Assembly (NCBI RefSeq): GCF_001039005.1
Contig: NZ_LDWR01000089.1
Coordinates: 1-64,000 of the forward strand
Direction of reading: 5' to 3'
From: Burkholderia cepacia
GTDB taxonomy: Bacteria > Pseudomonadota > Gammaproteobacteria > Burkholderiales > Burkholderiaceae
DNA length: 64,000 nt
Part shown: positions 43,079 through 51,813 of the stretch, one piece after another
Numbering within the stretch: position 1 is the stretch's first letter
Layout of the letters: each line of letters starts with the position of its first letter
Program-made: the position numbers and the translations under genes
The notes under the pieces: generated by a model
The model's database searches: none
What the model was told of the DNA's origin: nothing
The model's input: only the letters and a program-made list of their open reading frames with translations

Positions 43079-43756
43079 ATGCGCTGGGTCGGTAAGGCGC
43101 TCGGGGTGATCTTGAGCATTTCTGTCGTCGGCATCGCCGATGTTCGAGCGGCGGCCGGCGAACCTGCGTTCCCGCGCTTCACCCAGACGGAAGGCAAGCT
43201 CGATGCCGACGGGCTCCCGCTGTCCGGCGTGAAACTCTGCATGCTTCCAGACCGTGCCCCGTGCTTCGAGATGCCACCGGCTCCGGTTCCCGGTTCCACA
43301 AAGGAGCGGTATCAGTTCGGCCTGAACCCACGGTCCGAACGGCTGCCGATTGCATCGGGCGGGTCGTGGGTGTTCTTCTCGGGGATGTTCTCGGGCGGTG
43401 GCAGCGGGATGCTGGAGCGCGTTGCGGTATTGCGTTACGGCGCGAACGGAACGATCGAGAACCTGATGCCGGTCATCACCGAAACGGAGATGGCCGATCG
43501 CGCGATGTGGAAGGTGCCGGACATCTCGCCGTATCCGCTGTTTGTTCGGGCCGACTATGTGTGGGCCAAGGACGAGAGTCACTTCGACAAGCATTTTTTC
43601 GACGTCGACGCATGGACGTTCGATCCCGCAACCCGTCAGTACAAAAAGCGGTTTTCCTACCGGACAGCCACGCGCTATGACAGGGGCGAGGGCTCGGATC
43701 ATGTGCTGAGCGCCGAGCGTGGGGAAATACTGCGCCGCCTCGCCGCTGGCCAGTAG
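43079..43756 (+). CDS. Secreted hypothetical protein
   Basis: 225 residues with a signal peptide (GKALGVILSISVVGIADVRAAAG). Mature part: FPRFTQTEGKLDADGLPLSGVKLCMLPDRAPCFEMP near the N-terminus (Cys pair) and DKHFFDVDAWTFDPATRQYKKRFSYRTATRYD near the C-terminus, suggesting a periplasmic beta-rich domain. GAGAGGGGG precedes ATG 43079; ATG 43061 is an alternative. No family recognised; isolated between aceA and a convergent LysR. Confidence 0.68.
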   Translation: MRWVGKALGVILSISVVGIADVRAAAGEPAFPRFTQTEGKLDADGLPLSGVKLCMLPDRAPCFEMPPAPVPGSTKERYQFGLNPRSERLPIASGGSWVFFSGMFSGGGSGMLERVAVLRYGANGTIENLMPVITETEMADRAMWKVPDISPYPLFVRADYVWAKDESHFDKHFFDVDAWTFDPATRQYKKRFSYRTATRYDRGEGSDHVLSAERGEILRRLAAGQ

Positions 43757-43843
43757 CTTGCCGCGGGTGCATCGAGTATCCGTCGGGGCGAATGACCGTT
43801 CCCGGCGGGCCCGAAGCGCCGTTCAAGGCCGGCGCCGGAAGCG

Positions 43844-44815
43844 TTACCGCTGCGCATCCCCGTACGTCGCCTTGCATACCTCGCGCAGCGCGTCGACGAG
43901 CAGATCGCGCGCCGGCGAGTGCGAGTCGGCGGCGCGGGTAAACAGCGCGATCGGCGGCAGCGTCCAGACCAGCGAGTAAGGCACGATCGCCACGCCGGCA
44001 ATCCGCACCAGTTCCTCCGCGATATCGGCCGGCACGATCGATACGGCCTCGTCGCTCGACGCGATCATTTCGCCGATCAGCTTCGACGAGTAGCTTTCGA
44101 CGACCGGAACCGGTGGTGGAATGCCCGCCGACAGAAACAGGTCGGTCACCTGTTCCCGCATCGGCGTATGCGGCGCGCCGAGAATCCAGTCGAGCGCGTG
44201 CAGCTTGTTCCAGTCCAGCGTCGTGCGGGCCAGTTTGGCGGCAAGACGCCGGCTCGCGATCATGCGCGGCTGCTGCTGGTACAGGACTTCAAAGGAAACC
44301 TGGCCCAGATCGATCGCCGAGGACGCGCGCCCGATCACGATGTCGACGCTGTGGTCCTTGAGCTGCAGCAGGAGCTGATCGCTGGTGCCTTCGTGAATCG
44401 TCACGGTCAGGCGCCGCTCCATGCGCGATTGCAGCCGCTTGAGCGCCGCCGACAGCATCTGGCCGGAAATGAACGGAATCACGCCGATGTGCAGGTGCGC
44501 CGCATGCCCGGCGGCGACGGTCTCCATTTCGCGGGCGAGGTGATCGAGATCCTTGATCATCGCCTTCGCCCGTTCGAGCACGACCGCGCCGAGCGCGGTG
44601 GGCCGCATGCCGCGCGATGAGCGCTCGAACAGCGGCGTGCCGAACATGCTCTCCAGTTCGGACAGCGCGTTCGTCACGGCGGGCTGGCTGCTGGCCATGT
44701 GCTCCGCGACGCGCGTCAGCGACCCGTGCTGCTGGATCTGCAGCAACAGCACCAGATGCCGCATCTTCAGGCGCGCGCTCAGCCGCCTGACCACGTCGTT
44801 CGCATCGAATGTCAT
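43844..44815 (-). CDS. LysR family regulator, malic-enzyme linked
   Basis: 323 residues. HTH in MRHLVLLLQIQQHGSLTRVAEHMASSQPAVTNALSELESMFGTPLFER, then a PBP2-type effector domain (HIGVIPFISGQMLSAALKRL, DIVIGRASS). It is of the GbpR/CbbR-like class seen next to sugar and C4 acid genes. It diverges from maeB with about 140 bases between starts, so it probably regulates maeB and itself. Confidence 0.88.
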   Translation of the reverse strand: MTFDANDVVRRLSARLKMRHLVLLLQIQQHGSLTRVAEHMASSQPAVTNALSELESMFGTPLFERSSRGMRPTALGAVVLERAKAMIKDLDHLAREMETVAAGHAAHLHIGVIPFISGQMLSAALKRLQSRMERRLTVTIHEGTSDQLLLQLKDHSVDIVIGRASSAIDLGQVSFEVLYQQQPRMIASRRLAAKLARTTLDWNKLHALDWILGAPHTPMREQVTDLFLSAGIPPPVPVVESYSSKLIGEMIASSDEAVSIVPADIAEELVRIAGVAIVPYSLVWTLPPIALFTRAADSHSPARDLLVDALREVCKATYGDAQR

Positions 44816-44951
44816 CGGCCGACCACGCAACCATCATGAAAAAGTGATGGACCGATATTAAAACAGAATCATCCCCTTATGGCGGATCCCTAGAATCACC
44901 TTCATGGATCGCGCCGGGACTGGCCTGGCGCCCGTGCCCGGACCGAAAAAC

Positions 44952-47252
44952 ATGAAACAGACCGAGACGCAGCAGCAGGCAGCCTTCGACTATCACGAAT
45001 TTCCGACCCCGGGAAAGATCTCGGTCGTCGCGAGCAAGCCGCTCGTGACCCAGCGCGATCTCGCGCTCGCTTACACCCCGGGTGTCGCGGGGGTGTGCGA
45101 GGCGATCGCGGCCGATCCGCTGCAGGCGCACCGCTTCACGAGCCGCGGCAATCTGGTGGGCGTGATCACGAACGGCACCGCGGTGCTCGGTCTGGGCAAT
45201 ATCGGTCCGCTCGCGTCCAAGCCGGTCATGGAAGGCAAGGCCGTGCTCTTCAAGAAGTTCGCGGGGATCGACGTCTTCGACATCGAGATCAACGAAACCG
45301 ATCCGGACAAGCTGGTCGACATCATCGCCGGCCTCGAACCGACCTTCGGCGGCATCAATCTCGAGGACATCAAGGCGCCGGAATGCTTCACGGTCGAGCA
45401 GAAGCTGCGCGAACGCATGAAGATTCCCGTCTTCCATGACGATCAGCACGGCACCGCCATTACCGTTTCCGCCGCGTTCATCAACGGGCTGAAGGTCGTC
45501 GGGAAGTCGATCAAGGAAGTGAAGGTCGTGACGTCGGGCGCCGGCGCGGCAGCGCTGGCCTGCCTGGACCTGCTGGTCGACGTCGGGCTTCCGGTCGAAA
45601 ACATCTGGGTGACCGATATCGAAGGGGTCGTCTATCGCGGCCGGACCACGCTGATGGACCCGGCGAAGTCGCGCTTTGCGCAGGAAACCGATGCACGCAA
45701 GCTGGCTGAAGTCATCGGCGGCGCGGATGTGTTCCTGGGCCTGTCGGTCGGCGGGATCCTGAGCGCGGAGATGCTGAAGGCGATGGCGCCGCGTCCGCTG
45801 ATCCTCGCGCTGGCCAATCCGACGCCGGAGATCTTTCCGGAACTGGCGCATGCGACGCGCGACGATGTCGTCATCGCGACCGGCCGCTCGGACTACCCGA
45901 ACCAGGTCAACAACGTCCTGTGCTTCCCGTATATCTTCCGCGGCGCGCTGGATGTGGGCGCGACGACGATCACCCGCGAAATGGAGATCGCCGCGGTTCA
46001 CGCGATCGCCGGGCTGGCCGAGGAAGAGCAGAACGAAGTCGTGGCGGCGGCCTATGGCGCATACGACGTCGCGTTTGGCGCGCAATACCTGATTCCGAAG
46101 CCGTTCGACCCGCGCCTGATCGTTCGTATCGCCCCGGCCGTGGCCAAGGCGGCGATGGAAGGCGGCGTGGCGACGCGCCCGCTGACGGATCTGGATGCCT
46201 ACGTCGAGCAGCTGCAGCAATTCGTCTACCACTCCGGCGCGTTCATGAAGCCGTTGTTCGCGACGGCGCGTCGGCTCGTGCGTGACGGCGGCAAGGCGCG
46301 GATCGTCTTTACCGAAGGCGAAGACGAGCGTGTGCTCCGCGCCGTGCAGGTCATCGTCGACGAGAAGCTGGCCCGTCCGATCCTGGTCGGCCGCCCGGAG
46401 GTGCTGCTGGCGCGCATCGAGCGATTCGGCCTGCGCCTGCGGCTCGGCCAGGATGTCGAGGTGACCAATCCGGAATATGACGAGCGGTTCCCGCAATACT
46501 GGACGACGTACTGGGAGCTGCGGTGCCGCGATGGCATTTCGAAGGAAATGGCGCGGGTCGAGATGCGGCGTCGCCTGACCTTGATCGGCGCGATGATGGT
46601 GCGGCTCGGCGATGCGGACGGGATGATCTGCGGGACGGTGGGCGAGTATCACAACCACCTGCGCTTCGTCGACGAAGTGATCGGCAGGAAGCCCGGTGCG
46701 TCGACCTACGCGGCGATGAACATCCTGTTGCTCGATCAGCGGACGGTGGCGCTGGTGGATACGCACGTCAACGACAACCCCGATGCCGAGCAGATCGCGG
46801 AATTCACGATCGCCGCGGCCCGGCAGATGGAATGGCTGGACCTGACGCCGAAGGTGGCGTTGCTGTCGCGGTCGAATTTCGGTTCGGGGAGTGCGGCTTC
46901 GGGCGTGAAGATGCGCCGGGCGCTGGAGATCGTCCGGGAGCAGGCGCCGGATATCGAAGCCGACGGCGAGATGCACGGCGACTGCGCGCTGGATGAAGGG
47001 CTGCGGTCGCGGCTGCTGCCGATGTCGCCGCTGAAGGGGGCGGCCAATCTGCTGGTCTGCCCGAACGTGGATGCGGGGAACATCGCGTACAACCTGCTGA
47101 AGACCGAGGCGGGCAGCAACGTGGCGGTCGGGCCGTTCCTGCTCGGCGTCAATGCGCCGGTGAATATTCTCACTTCGAGCGCGACGGTGCGGCGGATCGT
47201 GAATATGGCGGCGTTGACGGTGATCGAGGCGAATCGGGGTGCTTCTGCCTGA
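44952..47252 (+). CDS. maeB: NADP-dependent malic enzyme with phosphotransacetylase-like domain
   Basis: 766 residues, like E. coli MaeB (759). The N-terminal malic enzyme part (about 20-430) has LALAYTPGVAGVCEAI, GLGNIGPLASKPVMEGKAVLFKKFAGIDVFDIE, the NADP site GAGAAALACLDLL, and NPTPEIFPE. The C-terminal 330 residues are PTA-like (VFTEGEDERVLRAVQVIVDEKLARPILVGRP; ALLSRSNFGSGSA), usually regulatory rather than catalytic. It makes pyruvate, CO2 and NADPH from malate. ATG 44904 would add 16 residues; neither start has a strong site. Its last 30 codons are duplicated at 48717. Confidence 0.95.
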   Translation: MKQTETQQQAAFDYHEFPTPGKISVVASKPLVTQRDLALAYTPGVAGVCEAIAADPLQAHRFTSRGNLVGVITNGTAVLGLGNIGPLASKPVMEGKAVLFKKFAGIDVFDIEINETDPDKLVDIIAGLEPTFGGINLEDIKAPECFTVEQKLRERMKIPVFHDDQHGTAITVSAAFINGLKVVGKSIKEVKVVTSGAGAAALACLDLLVDVGLPVENIWVTDIEGVVYRGRTTLMDPAKSRFAQETDARKLAEVIGGADVFLGLSVGGILSAEMLKAMAPRPLILALANPTPEIFPELAHATRDDVVIATGRSDYPNQVNNVLCFPYIFRGALDVGATTITREMEIAAVHAIAGLAEEEQNEVVAAAYGAYDVAFGAQYLIPKPFDPRLIVRIAPAVAKAAMEGGVATRPLTDLDAYVEQLQQFVYHSGAFMKPLFATARRLVRDGGKARIVFTEGEDERVLRAVQVIVDEKLARPILVGRPEVLLARIERFGLRLRLGQDVEVTNPEYDERFPQYWTTYWELRCRDGISKEMARVEMRRRLTLIGAMMVRLGDADGMICGTVGEYHNHLRFVDEVIGRKPGASTYAAMNILLLDQRTVALVDTHVNDNPDAEQIAEFTIAAARQMEWLDLTPKVALLSRSNFGSGSAASGVKMRRALEIVREQAPDIEADGEMHGDCALDEGLRSRLLPMSPLKGAANLLVCPNVDAGNIAYNLLKTEAGSNVAVGPFLLGVNAPVNILTSSATVRRIVNMAALTVIEANRGASA

Positions 47253-47256
47253 TTGA
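47143..47256. repeat. maeB 3'-end repeat, copy A (in the intact gene)
   Basis: The last ~100 bases of maeB; copy B is at 48701-48813 in the same orientation, with 79 of 97 bases equal from the GTGAA at 47160 (counted by eye). Confidence 0.85.
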
Positions 47257-47564
47257 TTGGCTTTTGTGGGGGAGGCTACGGCCCCCCACGTTTGCCGGCA
47301 ATCGGCCAGGAGCGGTCAGTGGCGAATATCCCCGATTACGGACATTCCAGATCGATGCGGTTATGCTCATGATCCGAGTGGCCAATTTTTGCGGAGTTTT
47401 AATGGCCGTGATTTCCGAGCTCATCTTCCGCAATGTCGCTCACCGGGGAGGTTCTTCGGCAATATGGCGGGCTGGAGTAACGGCGCACAGCGAGGAGTTA
47501 GGGAGCAAGACTGCTTCCGAAAACAAAAATCATGCGTCTTTCAAACTTAGCAGGAAATCGCAAG
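47253..47564. other. 312-base gap after maeB
   Basis: Less GC-rich than the surroundings; begins just after maeB with no clear terminator. An open frame across it has no recognisable product. It probably carries the promoter for the frameshifted membrane gene. Confidence 0.45.
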
Positions 47565-47967
47565 ATGTCCGACCGACCAAAGTTCGTGTACGTTGTGGCA
47601 CTGCCTCTGGTTACCTACGTTGTGTTGACCGCTGTCGGGCTTGAGTGGGGCAATCTCGAAGGTGCTCAGCTTTTCTCCATGGTCAAGCATCTGGTTGTCG
47701 TTCTGCTTCTTGTCGCGTCGCTTTTCTTTTACATCCGTGCGGGATGTTGGGCTACTTTGGCGTGGTGCGTCTTCGTCCCGTTTGAACGCTACCGCACGCT
47801 GTTTAGTGAGTTCTCGTCAGTTGTGGCCGGGGGGGGCGTGGTCCGTGGCGGGAGTGGATGTTGTTCGAATCCTTCTGCTATTCATTGCGTGCCTGCTCTC
47901 GGCAGCATTGGTGTTCATCGTGCAATTTCGGTCACCGGCTACCGCCCAAGCTTCGGCCGATGCTTAA
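47565..47967 (+). pseudogene. Membrane protein interrupted at an eight-G tract
   Basis: From ATG 47565 the frame reads MSDRPKFVYVVALPLVTYVV then LTAVGLEWGNLEG, a second helix VKHLVVVLLLVASLFFYIRAG, up to a run of eight G (47829-47836). After it the frame turns into non-membrane sequence, while the next frame continues VAGVDVVRILLLFIACLLSAALVFIVQFRSP and stops at 47967. Seven G would join them into one protein of about 133 residues with three to four helices. So it is either a frameshift mutant, a sequencing error or a phase-variable gene. No family recognised. Confidence 0.62.
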
Positions 47968-48116
47968 CCCTGCAATCAATCGGACCCACGCGGCAAGCCG
48001 CGCAGTCCGGTTATTTCCACGTTGAGCGTCTGCTTTCCTGAGTCTCGATAGTCGGCTTTGGGTCGGCAGCAGTCGTTGTTTCCCGCTCGCTTGGCGCGCA
48101 GAGCGCGGCCTTTCCA

Positions 48117-48527
48117 TTATTTGATGCGGAGAAACATCCCCGCTTTTTCAGGTAGTACTGACGGCTGGAAGCCATAGCGCTCATAGAACTTCGGCGTCCC
48201 ATGATCCGCCATCAGGCTGACATAGGCGGTAGGCGGCGCATTCTCGTGAATGTAGCGCATGAGCGCTCGCATGATCAGATCGCCCACGCCTTTCTTCTGG
48301 TGAGCCGGCAATACGGCAATGTCCACGATCTCGAAGAAGCACCCGCCGTCGCCAATCACTCGACCGATGCCGACCGGGACACTCCCCAAGTACGCCACGA
48401 CGCTAACGAGGCCGTTCTTCAACCCGATCGACGCAGCTTGCTCCGACTTTCTGCTCAACCCGGCAGCGAGGCGAATCTCGATGTAGGTCGATACTGACGG
48501 TACTTCCTGATGGATGACGTACTCCAT
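48117..48527 (-). CDS. GNAT family N-acetyltransferase
   Basis: 136 residues. The acetyl-CoA site is clear: FEIVDIAVLPAHQKKGVGDLIMRALMRYIHEN (motif A, Q-K-K-G-V-G), then LMADHGTPKFYERYGFQPS. It acetylates an amine on an unknown substrate. No neighbour suggests the target. It lies between the two copies of the maeB 3' end, so it may have arrived with the insertion. Confidence 0.9.
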   Translation of the reverse strand: MEYVIHQEVPSVSTYIEIRLAAGLSRKSEQAASIGLKNGLVSVVAYLGSVPVGIGRVIGDGGCFFEIVDIAVLPAHQKKGVGDLIMRALMRYIHENAPPTAYVSLMADHGTPKFYERYGFQPSVLPEKAGMFLRIK

Positions 48528-49114
48528 GTGAACCCTTCCAGGTGATCGCGCCGGCCGACAGGGCGTGCCCGTCGAGCAGCGCCAGGTCCGACCAACTCAA
48601 TTGAAGAATGGCATGCGCGTCCGCATTCAGTCCGCGGTCGTGGGAGGGAAGGATATCTTGCTTTCCCGGCTGTCCACGTTGTTGTCGTGGCAGGTGTCCG
48701 AACGTCGATACGCCTTGTGAACATCTTCACTTCGAGCCCGACGGTGCAGCCGATCGTGAACATGGCGGCATTGACTGCGATCGAAGCCGATCGCGACGCA
48801 TCTACCTGATTGACCGTCCGAAGCAGGGCGACGATCGGTTCGCAATCCATCGCACAGCAGCAGGACCCGGGTGGTGACCGGTTTCACTATTCGGCCGCGT
48901 TGCGATCCAATGTTGTTGGAAATTCGTTTAGGGATGCTGGAAATATCTCCCTGCGGCATCGTGTCGCAACTTCCCCTGCGTGATGCGCGGACACCCACGC
49001 CTCGGATTCCGGCCTCGCGCCGTTCCGTCGCCATTTCTGTCGATATCGTCCGATAATTAGCTTTTATTTTCGTCTAAAATCGCGCTTCTTCTTACTTTCG
49101 GACGGAAGGACGTT
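48528..49114. other. 587-base gap containing a maeB remnant
   Basis: No full gene. Holds the maeB 3' fragment at 48701-48809, and near 49050 an AT-rich stretch (ATAATTAGCTTTTATTTTC) that is probably the promoter of the secreted glycosidase-like gene. Confidence 0.6.
48701..48809 (+). pseudogene. Remnant of a malic enzyme 3' end (repeat copy B)
   Basis: From 48717 the frame reads VNIFTSSPTVQPIVNMAALT then AIEADRDAST and a stop; 22 of 30 residues equal the maeB C-terminus. Upstream homology breaks after about 16 bases with a one-base shift. It is too diverged for a recent copy of the adjacent gene. Confidence 0.8.
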
Positions 49115-50083
49115 TTGAAAAAACTGACGAAAAACATCTCGCGCACGGCCATTGCCGCGTGCATTGCCTATGCAGGGCTCTTGCCCTTGTCCCAGTCGGC
49201 CCAAGCCCAGGTCGAACCTCTGAAGAATCCCGTCTACGGCGTCACGCTCGACGACCTGACGAAACTCGATTCCATCATCGCGTCGCTGCAGAACCTGCCG
49301 TACCGGCCGACCGTGCGTGTCGTGTTCGATCCGGGTACGTCGGCTGCCGACTACTACGCTCCGTTGTTGCGCCTGCACGCCGTCGCATACGTGATGGGCG
49401 AGGTCTACGATTCTTACTATTTCCCGACGGATCTCGCCACGTACAAGGCGAGAACGCAGGAATTGGTGTCGCAACTGAAGAACACCGTCGACGTGTGGGA
49501 GATCGCCAACGAAATCAACGGCGAATGGCTGCGTAACGACCCGAGCGGCACGAACTCGGTGGTCAATTCGGAAGAGCAGCAGATCGGCCAGATGGTCGCC
49601 GCGGCCAACACGATCGTGAAATCGAACGGCGGCAAGACTGCGATCACGCTGTACTACAACGACGACAGCAAGGGCAACAACTGCTGGGAGAAACCCCTGG
49701 ATTACTGGAAGACCTGGCCGACGACGTTCCTGTCCTCGACGGTTCGCCAGCAGGCCGACTACGCGCTGTTCAGCTACTACCCGTACCAGGATTGCCCGGG
49801 GCTGAACCCGACGTGGAAGAACGATTTCGCGGCGCTGGAAAGCATCTTCCCGAACGCGAAGGTCGGCTTCGGCGAAATCGGTACCTCGGAAACGTCCGCG
49901 CCGGCGTCGGTACAGCAGAACCTGATCAAGACGTACTACCCGATGGTCAACACCATGAACGACCCGCGTTTCATCGGCGGTTTCTTCTGGTGGAACTACG
50001 TCGAACAGATGCTCCCGTACACGACGAGCTCGTACTTCCAGCTGCTGCGTCAAACCATCATCACCCTTAAGTCCCCCAACTGA
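49115..50083 (+). CDS. Secreted glycoside-hydrolase-like protein (clan GH-A type)
   Basis: 322 residues, TTG start with AAGGA four bases upstream. A signal peptide (AIAACIAYAGLLPLSQSAQAQ) precedes a TIM-barrel-like chain. VDVWEIANEINGEW carries the Asn-Glu pair typical of a GH-A acid/base, and KVGFGEIGTS a second Glu in the position of a nucleophile; GGFFWWNYVEQ fits the last strand. It would be periplasmic and probably trims or cleaves the polysaccharide made by the neighbouring NfrA/NfrB-type genes. It converges with nfrA. Fold assignment is by motif. Confidence 0.65.
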   Translation: MKKLTKNISRTAIAACIAYAGLLPLSQSAQAQVEPLKNPVYGVTLDDLTKLDSIIASLQNLPYRPTVRVVFDPGTSAADYYAPLLRLHAVAYVMGEVYDSYYFPTDLATYKARTQELVSQLKNTVDVWEIANEINGEWLRNDPSGTNSVVNSEEQQIGQMVAAANTIVKSNGGKTAITLYYNDDSKGNNCWEKPLDYWKTWPTTFLSSTVRQQADYALFSYYPYQDCPGLNPTWKNDFAALESIFPNAKVGFGEIGTSETSAPASVQQNLIKTYYPMVNTMNDPRFIGGFFWWNYVEQMLPYTTSSYFQLLRQTIITLKSPN

Positions 50084-50118
50084 TCGCGCGTTCCGTACAC
50101 AAGCGTCAGCGAAGTCGG

Positions 50119-51813
50119 TTAGAACCACAATGTCGCGCGTACCACGAGACCACGTGCGCGTGCCGCTGACGTCAACGGGAACCTGTATTGCACCGTCACA
50201 TCGAGATAACTCGCCGGTGCGCTGTACTTGCCTTCGCGAAACCAGTACCGGAACTGGACACCGGGCCCCGCACCGATTGCGGTCTTGTCCAGCTCGCGGT
50301 TGTCGTGATCGCCGGCCACCGCGGCATGCGGATAGACGGTCAGCCTGTCGCTGATCGCCGTCAGGCGCCAGGTGTGCCCGTAACGTAACTCCGAATAAAT
50401 GATGTATCGGCCTGCCTTGATGAAGTACGCACCTTCGACATAGGCCTGCCAGCTGCGCCAGCTCGGTTCGGTGACCTGCAGGTCGGTGCCCGCTTCCGAC
50501 GAATAGCCCAGGCGCATCAGCCAGTCCGTCATCGACAGGCTGCCCACATGAAAAAGCCGCTCGGCCGTCAACACGACGTTCTGGTCGGGTATCGGCTTGT
50601 AACGCACGCCCACCGAACCCTGTACGGTCGGCATGCCCGTCACGTTGCCCGTCCCGTCGTAGGCCGTGCCGTATCCGCGCAGGAAGAACTGGAGAATGCG
50701 TCCGTTCTGGTAACCGATCTTCGGCGGCTGCCAGTACGCCTCGATACCCGGCTGCAGCACGCTGATGGTGCCTTGCGGGCCGAACGCGGCCGACTGGTAA
50801 GGCGCGCTCAGCACGAAACCCCACGTGCGCTGAAGTTGTTCGACCTCTCGCCGATAGCCGAACTTGTGCTGCGCGTCGAACTTGTGTTCGTCCTCGTCGG
50901 CGTCGAGACTATGCTCGAACAGCTGGACGGACTGCTCGTTCAAACCGATACGCTTGGCCGCATACCCTGCGTCCGCGTAGTTCATCGCGTTGCCCGCGCC
51001 GCCGTCGAAACCTTCCTGGAACGCGTCGAGCGCCTCGCGATCCTTGTGCTCGCGCAGCAGGTCATAGGCCTGTTGCAGCTTCTGTTGCGCGGTATTGTCC
51101 ACCGGCGTTTCCGGCGACTGCTCGGGTTGCTGGGCCTGCGTCACGATCGACTCGGCCATCTTCCGCTCGCCGTCCGTCGTCGCGTCGCTGGCGGCGAGAT
51201 TCGCCACGCGGATCGCGCTGTCGCGATCGCCGGACATCAGGCTCAACTGCGCGATACGCAGTTGAACCACGGCTGATTGTTCATCGGCCAACGGCGCCAG
51301 TGCAACGCCGGCTTCATGCGGACGCTTCGCCGCGAGCGCGCTATCCGACCATGCAAGGCGCAGGTTGCGCTGCTGCTCCTTGCTCCATTTGCCCGTCGCG
51401 ACGGCGGCAGAGAAATCGCTGCACGCCACGTCGTAACGCTGCTGCCGCTGCGCGAGGTAGCCATGCTCGGCCATGACCGCCGCGCTCTTCGGAAAACGAA
51501 CGCGCAACGATTCCACCATCGCATCCGCTTCGTCGATCCTTCCCTCCCGCTTGTAGACGTCGAGGAGCAGCAGCCCGAGCTGTTCGCTTCCGGGCTGAAT
51601 CTTGAGGGCGCGTCGCGCATAGTCTTCAGCGCGAGGCAGGTCGCCGGCGCTGATCGCCTTGTATGCGCTATCGGCGAGGCGATAAGCGTTGCGGGTGAGC
51701 GGCTGCGTGGCGTAGGCCGGGCCTTGCCAGGCCAGCGACACGGCGAGCGCCAAGGCGCTCAGCCGGATGCAGCGCGAGAGGCCAGCCGGGATCGGGAGTC
51801 GGGAACGTTTCAC
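50119..51813 (-). CDS. nfrA: NfrA-like outer-membrane polysaccharide export protein
   Basis: 564 residues, shorter than E. coli NfrA (about 990). The N-terminus has a signal (LSALALAVSLAWQGPAYA) and TPR repeats (SAYKAISAGDLPRAEDYARRALKIQPGSEQLGLLLLDVYKREGR). The C-terminal 250 residues match the NfrA C-terminal barrel (TWGFVLSAPYQSAAFGPQ...PGIEAYWQPPKIGYQNGRILQFFLRGYGTAYDGTGN) ending VVRATLWF. In E. coli NfrA is the outer-membrane exporter of a c-di-GMP-dependent polysaccharide and the phage N4 receptor. Its ATG overlaps the NfrB stop (ATGA 51813-51810). Confidence 0.85.
   Translation of the reverse strand: MKRSRLPIPAGLSRCIRLSALALAVSLAWQGPAYATQPLTRNAYRLADSAYKAISAGDLPRAEDYARRALKIQPGSEQLGLLLLDVYKREGRIDEADAMVESLRVRFPKSAAVMAEHGYLAQRQQRYDVACSDFSAAVATGKWSKEQQRNLRLAWSDSALAAKRPHEAGVALAPLADEQSAVVQLRIAQLSLMSGDRDSAIRVANLAASDATTDGERKMAESIVTQAQQPEQSPETPVDNTAQQKLQQAYDLLREHKDREALDAFQEGFDGGAGNAMNYADAGYAAKRIGLNEQSVQLFEHSLDADEDEHKFDAQHKFGYRREVEQLQRTWGFVLSAPYQSAAFGPQGTISVLQPGIEAYWQPPKIGYQNGRILQFFLRGYGTAYDGTGNVTGMPTVQGSVGVRYKPIPDQNVVLTAERLFHVGSLSMTDWLMRLGYSSEAGTDLQVTEPSWRSWQAYVEGAYFIKAGRYIIYSELRYGHTWRLTAISDRLTVYPHAAVAGDHDNRELDKTAIGAGPGVQFRYWFREGKYSAPASYLDVTVQYRFPLTSAARARGLVVRATLWF

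Noticed and set aside
47264..47644. Open frame of 126 codons after maeB
   Set aside because: No ribosome site, no recognisable protein, and it overlaps the better-supported membrane gene in another frame.
48608..48877. Open frame across the maeB remnant
   Set aside because: In a different frame from the conserved maeB C-terminal residues; not a gene.
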